A stretch of DNA of 61,818 nucleotides. It comes from Planctomycetaceae bacterium (GTDB lineage Bacteria > Planctomycetota > Planctomycetia > Planctomycetales > Planctomycetaceae). The translations under genes were made by a program, and so were the position numbers. Every line of letters starts with the position of its first letter. Position 1 is the stretch's first letter. Of the stretch, positions 48,901-58,645 are shown one piece after another. The notes beneath the pieces were generated by a model that searched no databases, had not been told where the DNA came from, and was given only the letters and a program-made list of their open reading frames with translations. Where the stretch lies: contig JACCRE010000211.1 of the NCBI GenBank assembly GCA_013813775.1, positions 1 through 61,818 of the forward strand, written 5' to 3'.

Positions 48901-51900
48901 GGATCGGCGAGCGCGGTGCCGTCGGTCAAGCGATAGAAGAGCGTCACGCCGCCGACCGGGGCGTCTTCCGTCAGTGTGACCGTGAGCGTCGCGACGTTGC
49001 CTTCGTCGACGGTGACGTCGTTGATCCAGGCCGTCAGGAAGCTGAACGTGCCGGGATCGACCTCGTCGTATCCGAACGAGACAGGCGACGAACCGACGCC
49101 CGTGACGAAATTGAAACCGTCGCCCCGCTCGAACCCGGAGACGTCCCAGTTGTTCTCGATGCGGAACGTGCTGGGACCGATGCCGTCGTAGTGGAACTTC
49201 GACGCGTTATGCACGTAATAGGATCCGCCCGTACTCGTCGAGCCGTCGCCGAGCACCGCGACAAGCGTCGTGAAGCCGGAATTGGGCACGTAGAGCTCGA
49301 AGCTCGACGAGTTGATGACCCGCACCACGGCGACGCCGTTCGCGGTCGTCACGCCCGAGCCGGAGACCGAGATCACGTCGCCCGTCGAGAGGCTGTGCCG
49401 CCCGAGGATGCCGCCGCCCCATTCGGCGGTTCCGGCCACGTAAGCACCGTTCCCGGCGACGATCATGCCGGTGCCGGGGTGGACCAGCCGAATGCTGTTG
49501 GCGTCGACGACCTGCACGGTCCACTGCTGCGGCGTGGCGCGGCTCCAAAGCCCGCCGCCGGTATAAGCACCGTTTCCGGCGGCGAGAGCGTTCGTGTCCG
49601 GGTTCCTGAGCTGGAACTGCTGAGCGGTCAGCACTTCGACCACCCAGGTGCCGTTGATCGCCGTGTTGCCGGCGGCACCGACGATATCGATCCACTCCCC
49701 GTTGACCAGACCATGGTTCGGCGAGGTGATGACCGACGGGTTCGCGTTCGTGGCGTCGGCGATCGTGGTCGTACGACGCCATTGGGCGGTGCCGGGAACG
49801 TAAGTGCCGTTCCCAGCGACCGGCACCATGGTATTCGGATTCAGCAACTGAAACGTATTTACAGTAAGGACGTCGACGAGCCAGGTGCCGTTGATCGCCG
49901 TGTTGCCGACCGCACCCGTGACGGTGATCTGCTCGCCGTCGACGAGGCCGTGACCCACAGACGTGAGCACCGATGGATTGGCGTTCGTCGCGTCGGAGAT
50001 CGTGACGGTGGGAACGATGCCGTTGTTGATCGCGGTGTTCCCTCGAGCCCCCGAGATCGTGATCCGGTTGCCGTTCACCAGCCCGTGGTTGTTGATCGTG
50101 AGCAGCGACGGATCGGTGTTGCTCGCCGCCGACACGGTGCCCCCCGCAACGAGCGTCCAGACGGGGCTGCCGCCGAACGTGCCGGTGCCGGCGATGATCG
50201 CCCCGGTGATCGGGTTCTGGATCCGGAACGTATTGGCATCGACGCGAATGACGTCCCAATAGGCGGGCCGGCCTCGGAAGTTCGGCCCGTTATTGATCTC
50301 CGTGAATCCGCCTGTGGTCCCTTCGATGTAGATCCGATCTCCGGTGAACAGACCGTGTGCCGGCGAGACGATTTCGGCGACGTTATTGACGTTCGTCGCA
50401 CCTTGGACGACGCCGGTGCGGGACGCGACCGAAATGACCACAGGGCCGGTGGCGTCGGATCCGTTGATCACGCCCAGACTTCCAGACGGCAACGTTCCGA
50501 AGCCGGTTTGCGGCGTGTTGGGGCCGTTGAACGGCTGACCGAAGGAGAACAGGCCCGAATAGGTGTCGGGATAGGCGGACCTCAGCGCTCCATTGACCCC
50601 GATGCTCAACGGACGGTCGGCGACGCGAGTGACGAGCCGGTCGCGGCCGGCCTGGTTGCTGCCAAACGGGCCGCTGGGATTCGGCCCGGGCCTGACCGTA
50701 CGCGATTTGAAGTCGCCTTCACCGTTCGTGTAAGAGTACGTCTGCTCGTCGTTTGCGCCCGTTCCCCGGACCACGTCGATCGAATCGCCGGTGTTCCCGA
50801 GGAACACCATGTTGAGGCGCGACAGCGGGTCGCGGTCGTAGTTGTCGATGTTGCGGAAGAACTGGTCGTTCCATTCACCGGTCGTCGTCCGCGGCAGGAG
50901 TGACACGAACGCTTCGATCAGGACGTCGTCACCGCCGTTGCCGGAGAACTCGTTGCTCACGATCCGGGCATTCACGCGACCGTTCGCACTGATCCCGAAT
51001 CCGCCGCTGACCGCGCCGCCCCCGGAGAAGGTGTTGGTGCCGACGCCCGCACGAGCGGCGTCGCCGAACACGAAGGCCTCGCCCGTGATGTCCGGCACCG
51101 TGCCGAAAAAGGAGGCGCTGTTCTGGCTGCCGACCCGCAGCACGAGACCGGTGCCGCCGAGCGTGCTCGCGGGTGAGCCGGTGTCGGCGACGCCGAGTCC
51201 GTTGTCGCGAATCTCATTGTTCTCGATGTCGAGCACCAGATTGACCGTGACGTCGGCTTGGATCCCCCGCTGGGTGATCGTCCACGTCGCCAAGGCGGCC
51301 TCGGCGTCGACGTCCTGCGTCTGGTTGGGTGCCGAGGTGTTGACGACGTAGAAGCCTTCGAGGCCGTTGCGCGTCAGGACGTTCCGGTTCGAAACCTGCA
51401 CTCCCTCGACGAGCGTCGTCGCCTTGTCGCCGAAGCGAATGAAGGCTTCGGCCGGAATGTCGATCGGCCCGGTCTGATTGAGCAGATCGACGCCGCGGCC
51501 GCCGTTCAAGTCGATGAAGTTGCCGACGGCGGTGATTCGCATCTTGCCGCCGCGGTTGTTGAGCTCGACGCCGTCGCCCGCGTTGCCCTGAATCGTGTTG
51601 CGATCGATGCGGAACTCGCGGGGCTGAAACTGCAGCACCTCGATGTCGATGCCCTTGCCCGCGGTGTAGGGATCGGGAGTACCGGCGGTGAGGTCGTTCT
51701 GGCCGTTGCTGATGATCTGGTTGTTGACGATCTCGAGGCCGTCGCGGACGTCGACCGGAACGGTCGTGGTGCCGCCGCCGCTCGTGGAGCCGCCGCGGGC
51801 GCCGATCTCGATGCCGTCTTCGCCGTTGAAGGCGATGAAGTTGCCGAGGCTCTGCCGATCGAGGACGTCGAGGCCGTCCTGGCCGATGATCAGCGGATTG

Positions 51901-53924
51901 ATGCTGCCGACGACGTTTTCGATGCGAATGCCGTTGCCGTGACCGGCGGCGATCAGCGCCGCCGAAAGCCCGAGGCCGTTGTTGGTGATCGCGTTCTTGA
52001 CCCAGCGGCCGCCGACGTTCTCGAAGTCGTTTCCGGAGAGCTCCAGCCCGGTGACTCGCACGCCGTTGAGGGCGTTGCCGTCGATGCGGTTGTACCGCAT
52101 GTCGGCGAGCAGCACCGCGTCGAACTCGGTCTTCAGGTGCACGCCGTTCAGGCGGTTGTTCGAAAGGTCGTTCGTCTGGATCGTGAAGTCGGTCACGACG
52201 CGAAGGTTCGGTCGGGCCGCGTTCGGAACCGTCTGGAAGGTGTTGCTCGCCTGGAGGTAGAGCCCTTCGGCGTTCCCGGTGATGCGGTTGTCGAGAATCC
52301 GGATGTTCTTCACGAACGCCGAGCTGAGGCGGATGATCGAGATGCCGTTGCCGCCGTTGTTCGTGATGACGTTTCCGTCGGCCTGCTGAGTCGGCACCGT
52401 GCCGCCGCCGTCGAGAGCGCCGTTCACGTCGAACGTCTGGTTGACCCCCGTCGAGTTGCCGATGAGCAGGTTCGTCAGCTCGGAATCTTCCGAGATGTCG
52501 ATCCGCACGCCGTCGCCGGCGTTGGCGTTGATGACGTTCCGATCGATGATCAAATCCCTGAGCACCGCCGCGCCGTTCTGGCGGGTGACGTCGCCGCGGG
52601 CCCGCACGCGGATGCCCTCGCCGGCGTAAACGTTGTTCAGGGCGCGCTGCCCCGTCATCACGTTGCCGAAGATCAGGAACCGGCCCGTGGCGTTCTCGAG
52701 ACTTCCCGTGAGATCGTTCAGCTCGATCGCGATCGCCGAGCCGAAGTTGTTCGTGAAGGCGTTCCCGTTGATCAACGCGCCTTGCGGATTCGTGGCGAGA
52801 CCGCCGATCTGCACATTGAAGGCCCCCGCCGTGTCGGCGGCCTTCAGATCGAAGCCGCGCAGCCCGTTGGCGCTGAACGTGTTTCGCAGCAGCACGGCGT
52901 CCCAAGTCGTCTGCTGACGAAGATCGACCGAAACGCCGGAGCCGCCGTTGTTGGCGAAGGTGTTGTCGTTGAACACCCCCAGGTCGAAGTTCGACTTGGC
53001 GTTGGTCGGGATGTTGCCGGGGATCAGCGACTCGGCGAGGAAGGAGATGCCGTGCGAGGTGTTGCCGGTGATCGAGTTGTAGATCACCTTGCCACTGACC
53101 GAGCCGAGATTGGTGCGGTTCGTCTGGAAGCGAATGCCCGAGCCGCTTTGGAAGGCCAGCGGGGTCGAGGTGTTCCGCGTGTTGTTGCGAACCTCGTTGT
53201 CTTCAAGGGCCAGCGTTCCGACGTTCGCGACCTTCAAGTCAACGAACATGCCGGTGCCGACGTTGCCGGTGACCACGTTGCCCGACAACCGCATGTTCGT
53301 GATCGACACGTTCGCGCCGAGCATGTGAATGCCGTCGAAGGCATTGTTGCTGAAGCGGCTGTCCCCGCTGTTGGCGTTTCTCACGAACGCCGGCGCGAGA
53401 TTGTTCGTGCTGTCCCAGATCGTGAGCTGCTTGATCGTCGTGTTGGTGAGATCGAGCACGAGACCGGCGCCGCCGTTGTGCAGGGCGTTGTTGGTGCCGT
53501 TGCCGGTGATCTTCGCGCGATCGATCACAAGCGAATCGAGCGACATGTTCGTCAGACGGATCACGGCGCCCGCGTTGGCGTTGTTCGCGATCGTGACGTC
53601 GGTGATCGTGATGTTCTTCAGGGAATTGAGCGCGCCGTTGCCGTTGCTCAGCTCGATCCACAGGCCCGAGCCGTTCCTGTTGCCGCTCAGCTGAGCGTTC
53701 GACGACGAGGTGATGTTGATCGAGGCCAGGCCGGCGGCCTGTGCGTTGCGGATCTCCAGCCCGTGGTCGTTGAGGCCGTCCAGAATCGCCCCCACGCTGA
53801 GCAGGACGCGCTCTTCCAGCGACTCCAAGCTCGGCGTGAGCGTGCGATGCTGCCAGACGCGGGCGGCGACGGGGGCGGATCGGCGGGAGCGTTGCGGGCG
53901 CAGAGACGACTTCCGATAGGACAT
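45912..53924 (-). CDS. Giant secreted multidomain protein: LEPR-like signal, beta-helix, FCCH-like, Calx-beta, FG-GAP, metalloprotease-like end
   Basis: About 2670 residues. ATG 53924 has GGAG seven bases upstream; a TTG at 53942 is an alternative. The N-terminus carries the planctomycete extracellular motif (LTPSLESLEERVLLSV). In order: right-handed parallel beta-helix repeats rich in Asn (about 55-1075); FCCH-like repeats such as ATNANPSVLTSVGHGLVDGE (about 1165-1575); about five Calx-beta domains (1625-2190; DYAAKSGTVTFMPGETSKSI); six or so FG-GAP/VCBS repeats (2200-2500; VAVGDVNGDGVADIIAAPNR); and a C-terminal domain with the zinc motif HELAHQLGFDD near residue 2620. It is likely a surface adhesin or matrix protein; its proteolytic activity is unproven. 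Confidence 0.9.
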   Translation of the reverse strand: MSYRKSSLRPQRSRRSAPVAARVWQHRTLTPSLESLEERVLLSVGAILDGLNDHGLEIRNAQAAGLASINITSSSNAQLSGNRNGSGLWIELSNGNGALNSLKNITITDVTIANNANAGAVIRLTNMSLDSLVIDRAKITGNGTNNALHNGGAGLVLDLTNTTIKQLTIWDSTNNLAPAFVRNANSGDSRFSNNAFDGIHMLGANVSITNMRLSGNVVTGNVGTGMFVDLKVANVGTLALEDNEVRNNTRNTSTPLAFQSGSGIRFQTNRTNLGSVSGKVIYNSITGNTSHGISFLAESLIPGNIPTNAKSNFDLGVFNDNTFANNGGSGVSVDLRQQTTWDAVLLRNTFSANGLRGFDLKAADTAGAFNVQIGGLATNPQGALINGNAFTNNFGSAIAIELNDLTGSLENATGRFLIFGNVMTGQRALNNVYAGEGIRVRARGDVTRQNGAAVLRDLIIDRNVINANAGDGVRIDISEDSELTNLLIGNSTGVNQTFDVNGALDGGGTVPTQQADGNVITNNGGNGISIIRLSSAFVKNIRILDNRITGNAEGLYLQASNTFQTVPNAARPNLRVVTDFTIQTNDLSNNRLNGVHLKTEFDAVLLADMRYNRIDGNALNGVRVTGLELSGNDFENVGGRWVKNAITNNGLGLSAALIAAGHGNGIRIENVVGSINPLIIGQDGLDVLDRQSLGNFIAFNGEDGIEIGARGGSTSGGGTTTVPVDVRDGLEIVNNQIISNGQNDLTAGTPDPYTAGKGIDIEVLQFQPREFRIDRNTIQGNAGDGVELNNRGGKMRITAVGNFIDLNGGRGVDLLNQTGPIDIPAEAFIRFGDKATTLVEGVQVSNRNVLTRNGLEGFYVVNTSAPNQTQDVDAEAALATWTITQRGIQADVTVNLVLDIENNEIRDNGLGVADTGSPASTLGGTGLVLRVGSQNSASFFGTVPDITGEAFVFGDAARAGVGTNTFSGGGAVSGGFGISANGRVNARIVSNEFSGNGGDDVLIEAFVSLLPRTTTGEWNDQFFRNIDNYDRDPLSRLNMVFLGNTGDSIDVVRGTGANDEQTYSYTNGEGDFKSRTVRPGPNPSGPFGSNQAGRDRLVTRVADRPLSIGVNGALRSAYPDTYSGLFSFGQPFNGPNTPQTGFGTLPSGSLGVINGSDATGPVVISVASRTGVVQGATNVNNVAEIVSPAHGLFTGDRIYIEGTTGGFTEINNGPNFRGRPAYWDVIRVDANTFRIQNPITGAIIAGTGTFGGSPVWTLVAGGTVSAASNTDPSLLTINNHGLVNGNRITISGARGNTAINNGIVPTVTISDATNANPSVLTSVGHGLVDGEQITVTGAVGNTAINGTWLVDVLTVNTFQLLNPNTMVPVAGNGTYVPGTAQWRRTTTIADATNANPSVITSPNHGLVNGEWIDIVGAAGNTAINGTWVVEVLTAQQFQLRNPDTNALAAGNGAYTGGGLWSRATPQQWTVQVVDANSIRLVHPGTGMIVAGNGAYVAGTAEWGGGILGRHSLSTGDVISVSGSGVTTANGVAVVRVINSSSFELYVPNSGFTTLVAVLGDGSTSTGGSYYVHNASKFHYDGIGPSTFRIENNWDVSGFERGDGFNFVTGVGSSPVSFGYDEVDPGTFSFLTAWINDVTVDEGNVATLTVTLTEDAPVGGVTLFYRLTDGTALADPNNDGNPIEGDYDPATTGVLFIAGGQRTGTITVQVKTDNEFDPGEQFYVDLYQISTGDFVDSRGVVSIRQTPQITITNAQIAEGDSGTKTMTFTVNLATDDPSQAISVNYATSNGTATAGSGVGADYFAKSGTVTFGPGETSKTITITIRGDLDVEANETFFVTLSNATGGATLPAPVATGTIVNDDTPSISISDPVVTEGSGNATFVITLSKAVNSPVTVTYTTANQSATAGQDYAAKSGTVTFMPGETSKSITIVINDDNIAESLETFVMNLSNATNGTIVKAAGTATINDDDTPTVTIVNSVTQSEGDGPGTMVFTVTLSQASAVPVTVSYSTGDQTATAGTDYVAKSGTITFAAGETTKTIVISTIGDRVIEQTERFVVSLTNAVNGNITQATSTGVIIDDDTPTITIDDVGVLESDGIAFFTVSLSKPISGSSVTVDFATAPGTAAGNGVDFFTRNGTLVFQPGQSTLTIFVQITQDNFAESIETFFVNLSMPTNATIAKAQGVGRIIDAAFATTLVVAPSTGAEPQVKVYGADPNTLRFPAFYAYDPSFRGGVRVAVGDVNGDGVADIIAAPNRGAAPVRVFDGKSGSLISSFFPFSSGFTGGYSIAAEDINGDGRAEIFVGLASNGSAVRVFNGANGAIIAAYYAFSPAFTGGVNVAVGNVTGDGAAELIVSLASQGSAIRVLQPLTGNIVSAFYPFSDAFLGGINVAVGDVNGDGRGEIIAGLATQGSAIRVFDMVSLVSPAVVSAFQAFPGFAGGVTVGTTDLNFDGRAEIIAAPAASSTPGVRFFNGVGQVVASTNPFPQFNTGGWVAGETLDLVGQPLRLEGSALAGSTAAAVTQSQVDALVQAAAKRLVAAGASAALLANVQIAIADLPGSYLGVARAGVVVIDVNAGGKGWFVDNTPDFDEEFARDKNGVYRAVAAKAKGKVDLLTVITHELAHQLGFDDLNPAVAPNSLMTGTLGVSVRRATKESIDDLFASNDLLNELLSV

Positions 53925-54485
53925 TCTCGAACTCCGAGACAAAAAAAGTGCTTGCTGTGGACGCGAGGAGACCGCGATGTGAACTACGCTTCGGTGCGTT
54001 TCGGCCCCGCTTCACCGCATCCCGTTTCGCCGCTTAGGGTCCGCGTCTTGCGAGCGACCAGAAGCGTGAGAGAACGCGAGAGCAACGGCACTGCAAGGGT
54101 AAAAACGCGAATCGTCCGGCGCAGGAAACGCCGGAATCTTAGGGGGGATCATTCGACGATAGAGGCGTGTACTAGAGGTTGCAACGAAACTTGAGAGATT
54201 TTTCCGTTTTCAACACTCTCGAAGTCCACGACAGACACAGGAGCTCCGCCGGGCGGCCATTACTCCCCACGTCTGATCGGCCGCACGGCTTGCCGAGACG
54301 GGATCTTTTTCCCCCTCCGACAAAGCCTCATCCCTTTCACCGGTGCCTTGGCCCGCGGGACCGGCTATCTTGGGTCAGCCGATACCAAACGCACGGCCGC
54401 CAAGATTATACCCGCCGACCCGCAGGGGTCATTCGTAAAAATCTTTCAGAAGAACTCGTAATCTCCTTTTAATCCTTCGGACACG
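53925..54485. other. Intergenic region between divergent giant gene and rhomboid gene
   Basis: A 561-base spacer that must contain the promoter of the giant gene and that of the rhomboid gene. The part at 54160-54240 is AT-richer (gagagatttttccgttttca). No promoter element is clear enough to call, and no coding frame has convincing features. Confidence 0.4.
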
Positions 54486-55448
54486 ATGCGACAGCTTGGA
54501 ACTCTCGCGGCCAGACATGCGGAACGCTTCGCCGCCGCCGTCCGCACCCGCGGAATCGCCACTGATCTGCGACCGGAGGCCGACGGCCGCGTGGGCGTCT
54601 GGATCAACAACGAAGACCAACTTGCCGCCGCCCGCCACGAATTCGAGGCGTTCGAGGCGGAACCGACTGCGGCCCGCTTCGATTCGCCCCCCTCTTCGGT
54701 CGCGGTTGACGAGATCCCTTCGCAGCCGACGAAGCCCGGCCCGCTCGACCGCGGCCCCGCCTGGCGACGCCTTCCCGTCACATGCGGCTTGATCGGAGCG
54801 AGCGTCGTGGTGTGCCTCGCCCTATGGTTTGGCAATGAATGGCCGGGCAACGAGTTCGGGGCTCGCACCCGACAAGCGATGAGCATCGCTTCGTACCAGA
54901 TCGTCGCAGTGCAAGGCCTTCCTCGGCCGGAATGGGATGGGCTGAATGACATTCGATCCGGCCAGATTTGGCGACTGGTCACCCCAATTTTCCCGCATGC
55001 TGGGCCGGTTTCCCTGCACCTGCCGCTCAACATGGCATGGCTCTGGCTGCTCGGCGGGGCTGTCGAGACAGTCCGTGGTTCCTGGAGGCTGGCGATGCTG
55101 GTGTTGGTGTCTGCGATCGCTTCGAACCTCGCCGAGTATTACTTCGACTTCGGATTCGGCTTCGATCTTGCCAATGGACTTAAATCAGACGTTGGCCTCA
55201 ACCCGAATCCTTTGTTTCTGGGTATGTCGGGCGTCGTCACCGCCCTTTTCGGCTTCATCTGGATGCGTGCCAGGCTAATCCCCCGTTCGGGGTTCATGAT
55301 GCCTCGCGATATGGTCGTCTGGATGCTGATTTTCCTGCTTGCCTGTGTCGCGGGGATGTTCGGTCCCATCGCGAACGTGGCTCACGGAGTCGGTCTGCTG
55401 ACTGGTATGCTGCTCGGGGCCGCGCCCAGGTTGTGGCGGGGGGCCTGA
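54486..55448 (+). CDS. Rhomboid-family intramembrane serine protease, GlpG-like
   Basis: A 320-residue protein. An N-terminal cytosolic domain (residues about 1-60; WINNEDQLAAARHEFEAF) resembles that of GlpG, then a linker and six transmembrane helices. Catalytic features are present: HLPLNMAWLWLLGGAVE in the L1/TM2 region, the nucleophile Ser in LFLGMSGVVTALFGF and the His in NVAHGVGLLTGMLLGA. It would cleave membrane-protein substrates within the bilayer. It is 182 bases upstream of an M16 peptidase gene on the same strand; both are proteases, but a functional link is only positional. Confidence 0.93.
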   Translation: MRQLGTLAARHAERFAAAVRTRGIATDLRPEADGRVGVWINNEDQLAAARHEFEAFEAEPTAARFDSPPSSVAVDEIPSQPTKPGPLDRGPAWRRLPVTCGLIGASVVVCLALWFGNEWPGNEFGARTRQAMSIASYQIVAVQGLPRPEWDGLNDIRSGQIWRLVTPIFPHAGPVSLHLPLNMAWLWLLGGAVETVRGSWRLAMLVLVSAIASNLAEYYFDFGFGFDLANGLKSDVGLNPNPLFLGMSGVVTALFGFIWMRARLIPRSGFMMPRDMVVWMLIFLLACVAGMFGPIANVAHGVGLLTGMLLGAAPRLWRGA

Positions 55449-55630
55449 ATCTCGCTTGCGGCGGTTCGACGCCAACAAGCTTCCGGAAGTTCCCGAAACC
55501 TGCGGCGCCCACGGCTGTCGCCCTGCCGCGAGAAGTCGGGCCGCGTGTTGGTACGCACCGACACCGGGCGTCTGGTATCCTGCCTGTCCTCGCGACGATG
55601 GTCTTCTTTCCCAGTTCGAGCGGATTCTCT

Positions 55631-58405
55631 ATGAACGGCCAGGGACGACGTGCAGCATGCCTGCTGCTCTTGCCTTTTCTCATCATCAGCCGCGCCGGCG
55701 CCGCCGATGCGGCGGCCGCCTCTCAGGACGAAGAGACTCCCGGCGTGACTCACGTGCGAACCATCGAAGGCATTTCCGAATACCGGCTCGACAACGGCCA
55801 GCAGGTGCTGCTGTTCCCCGACAATTCGAAGCCGACCGTGACCGTCAACAACACGATTTTCGTCGGCAGCCGCCACGAAGGTTACGGCGAGACGGGCATG
55901 GCCCACCTGCTCGAGCACATGCTGTTCAAAGGCACGCCCGACCATCCGAAGGTGCCCAAGGTCTTGCAGGAACGCGGCGCACGCTTCAACGGCACGACCT
56001 GGCTCGACCGCACGAACTATTACGAGACGCTGCCGGCGAGCGAAGAGAACCTGGAGTTCGCGATTCGTCTCGAAGCCGACCGGATGATGAACAGCTTCGT
56101 CCGCAAGGAAGACCTCGACAGCGAAATGACCGTCGTCCGCAACGAATTCGAGCAGGGGGAGAACAGCCCGTCTCGGATTCTCGGCCAGCGGCTCGTCTCG
56201 GCGGCCTACGAATGGCACAACTACGGCAAAAGCACCATCGGCAACCGCGCCGATATCGAACGCGTGCCGATCGAAGCCCTGCGGGCCTTCTATCGCAAGT
56301 ATTACCAGCCCGACAACGCGATGCTGGTGATCGCCGGCAACTTTGAGCCGCAGAAAGCGTTGGAATTCGCCGCGAAATACTTCGGAGCGATCCCCAAGCC
56401 CGAACGTGAACTGCCGCGGACCTATACCGAAGAGCCGCCGCAGGACGGCGAGCGATCGGTGCTGCTGCGGCGCGTGGGCAAGCTCGCGCTGGCGGGCGCG
56501 GTCTATCACATTCCCGCGGGTTCCGACCCAGGCTATCCCGCGATCGACGTGTTCGAGAGCGTGATGACGTCAGCCCCGTCGGGACGGCTCTATAAGGCGC
56601 TCGTCGAGACGAAGCTCGCCGCGAGTGTTTCGGGCGGCGCGTTCGCCTTGCACGATCCGGGCGTGATCCGCTTCGTCGCCGAGGTCAACGCCGGCAACGA
56701 CGCGCAAGACGTGCTCGCGAAGATGATCGAGGTCGTGGAAGGCGTCGACACCGCGAAGATCACCGCCGAAGAAGTCGATCGAGCCAAGCGCAAGCTCCTG
56801 AAGCAACGGGAGCTCGCCGCGGCCGACAGCGGCCAGATCGCCATCGAGCTTTCGGAATGGGCGGCGATGGGGGACTGGCGTCTCTACTTCCTTTATCGCG
56901 ACCGGCTCGAAGAGGTGACTCCCGACGCCGTCAACGCCGTCGCCGAAACGTATTTCAAGCGGAACAATCGCACGGTCGGCCTGTTCCTGCCGACCGAGCA
57001 GCCGCAAAGCGTGCCCGTGCCGTCGCCGCCCGCCGATCTCGCCGCCGCGATCGGCGAGTACAAGGGCCGCGAAGACCTGACGGCCGGCGAAGCCTTCGAC
57101 GTGGCTCCGCTGAATATTGAACAGCGGACGGCGAAGAGCGAGTTCCCCGGCGGACTCAAGGTCGCGTTGCTCGAAAAGAAGAATCGCGGTGATAGCGTCG
57201 TCGTGCGATTGAATCTGCGTTACGGCAACGTCGACGCTTTGCGCGGCAAGGCGACCGCCGCGGAACTGCTGCCACGATTGCTGGCGCGCGGCACGATGTC
57301 GAAGACCCGTCAGCAGATTCAGGACGAACTCGATCGGCTCGGCGCGCGACTCTCGACCGCGGGAACTCCCGGCGTCGCGACGATCAGCATCCAGACAAAG
57401 TCGCAAACGCTTCCCGAGGTGCTCGACCTGGTGGCGGAGATCCTCCGCGAGCCGACGCTCCCGGAAGCTGAACTGGAACTTATCAAGCAGGCCGACGTCG
57501 CCGGCATCGAGAGCCAGCTCACCGAACCTGGGGCGCTCGCCCAGACGACGGTCCGCCGGGCGATCGCTCCTTACGAAAAGGGCGACCCCCGTTATGTGCC
57601 GACCCTCGAAGAACAGATCGAGGACATCAAGTCGGTGACCCGCGACGATGTGAAGACGCTCTACGACGATTTCCTGAACGGCAAGCACGGTGAACTCGTC
57701 GTCGTCGGCAGCTTCGACAAGGAAGCGGCTCTGGCGTCGCTCAAGAAGGATCTCGACGGGTGGCAGGCAAGCGCGGACTACGCGCGATTGCCGCAGCTTG
57801 TGCCTGAAGATCTCACCGGCAAGAGCGAGTCGATCGAGACCCCCGACAAGAAGAACGCCTTCTATTTCTCGGCGACGGCGTTGCCGCTCTCGACGGCTGA
57901 CCCCGATTATCCGGCGCTCGTCATCGGCAACTTCATTCTGGGAGGCGGCACGCTCTCGTCACGGCTCGGTGATCGCGTTCGCCAGCAGGAAGGCCTCAGC
58001 TACGGCGTGCGCTCGGGCTTCAACGCCCAGACGCTCGACGAGCGGGCCGTGATGTACATCTACGCGATCACCAATCCCGAGAACATGGACAAGCTCAAGG
58101 CGGTCATCCGCGAGGAGTTCGACCGCCTCATCCAGGAAGGCGTGACCGCGCAGGAACTCGAGGACGCGAAACGCGGTTACCTGCAATCCCAGCAGGTGAG
58201 CCGGGCCGACGACGCGACGCTCGCCCAGACGCTCGCCGAGAACCTCGAATACGACCGCACGATGGCGTTCTACGCCGACCTGGAATCGAAGATCGAATCT
58301 CTCACGCCGGAACAGGTCGTCGCAGCCCTCAAGAGGCACGTCGATCCCGACAAGTTCGTGCTCGTCGCCGCGGGAGACTTCGCGAAGGCGGGGAAGGGGC
58401 GGTGA
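55631..58405 (+). CDS. Secreted M16 family zinc peptidase (pitrilysin/insulinase-like, two-domain)
   Basis: A 924-residue protein with a signal peptide (RRAACLLLLPFLIISRAGAA from ATG 55631). The first half is the active M16 unit: inverted zinc motif HLLEHMLFKG near residue 92 and the downstream Glu in TVVRNEFEQGENSP. The second half (from about residue 495; GGLKVALLEKKNRGDSVVVR) is the inactive partner domain, ending with QQEGLSYGVRSGFNAQTLDE. The two together form a clam-shell chamber for small peptides. Location is predicted periplasmic. Confidence 0.95.
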   Translation: MNGQGRRAACLLLLPFLIISRAGAADAAAASQDEETPGVTHVRTIEGISEYRLDNGQQVLLFPDNSKPTVTVNNTIFVGSRHEGYGETGMAHLLEHMLFKGTPDHPKVPKVLQERGARFNGTTWLDRTNYYETLPASEENLEFAIRLEADRMMNSFVRKEDLDSEMTVVRNEFEQGENSPSRILGQRLVSAAYEWHNYGKSTIGNRADIERVPIEALRAFYRKYYQPDNAMLVIAGNFEPQKALEFAAKYFGAIPKPERELPRTYTEEPPQDGERSVLLRRVGKLALAGAVYHIPAGSDPGYPAIDVFESVMTSAPSGRLYKALVETKLAASVSGGAFALHDPGVIRFVAEVNAGNDAQDVLAKMIEVVEGVDTAKITAEEVDRAKRKLLKQRELAAADSGQIAIELSEWAAMGDWRLYFLYRDRLEEVTPDAVNAVAETYFKRNNRTVGLFLPTEQPQSVPVPSPPADLAAAIGEYKGREDLTAGEAFDVAPLNIEQRTAKSEFPGGLKVALLEKKNRGDSVVVRLNLRYGNVDALRGKATAAELLPRLLARGTMSKTRQQIQDELDRLGARLSTAGTPGVATISIQTKSQTLPEVLDLVAEILREPTLPEAELELIKQADVAGIESQLTEPGALAQTTVRRAIAPYEKGDPRYVPTLEEQIEDIKSVTRDDVKTLYDDFLNGKHGELVVVGSFDKEAALASLKKDLDGWQASADYARLPQLVPEDLTGKSESIETPDKKNAFYFSATALPLSTADPDYPALVIGNFILGGGTLSSRLGDRVRQQEGLSYGVRSGFNAQTLDERAVMYIYAITNPENMDKLKAVIREEFDRLIQEGVTAQELEDAKRGYLQSQQVSRADDATLAQTLAENLEYDRTMAFYADLESKIESLTPEQVVAALKRHVDPDKFVLVAAGDFAKAGKGR

Positions 58406-58645
58406 GAGGGCTCTCGCCCGCGGCGGTGGGGAGATACCGACGCCGCGCGGTCGCCGGTCCGATGAGCGTTAGGCGGAAACGGCCTATCACGCGGGGAAGG
58501 GCGGGACAGCGGATCAACCTTCAGATATGGATCGACTTACGACAAGTCGCTGCCTGCGGGATAAGACCGCAAATATGATGCCCACAGGTGAGAGGCAGAA
58601 ACTACCTATAAACAAGTTCGGCGAAAGAACTCGGTGGCTTCACTC

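Noticed and set aside
51258-54194. Very long plus-strand open frames (up to 978 codons) opposite the giant gene, and similar ones at 45684-47711 and 49191-50903
   Set aside because: Val/Asp/Arg-rich shadows caused by the GC-rich codon pattern of the repetitive minus-strand gene; no domain, signal peptide or ribosome binding site.
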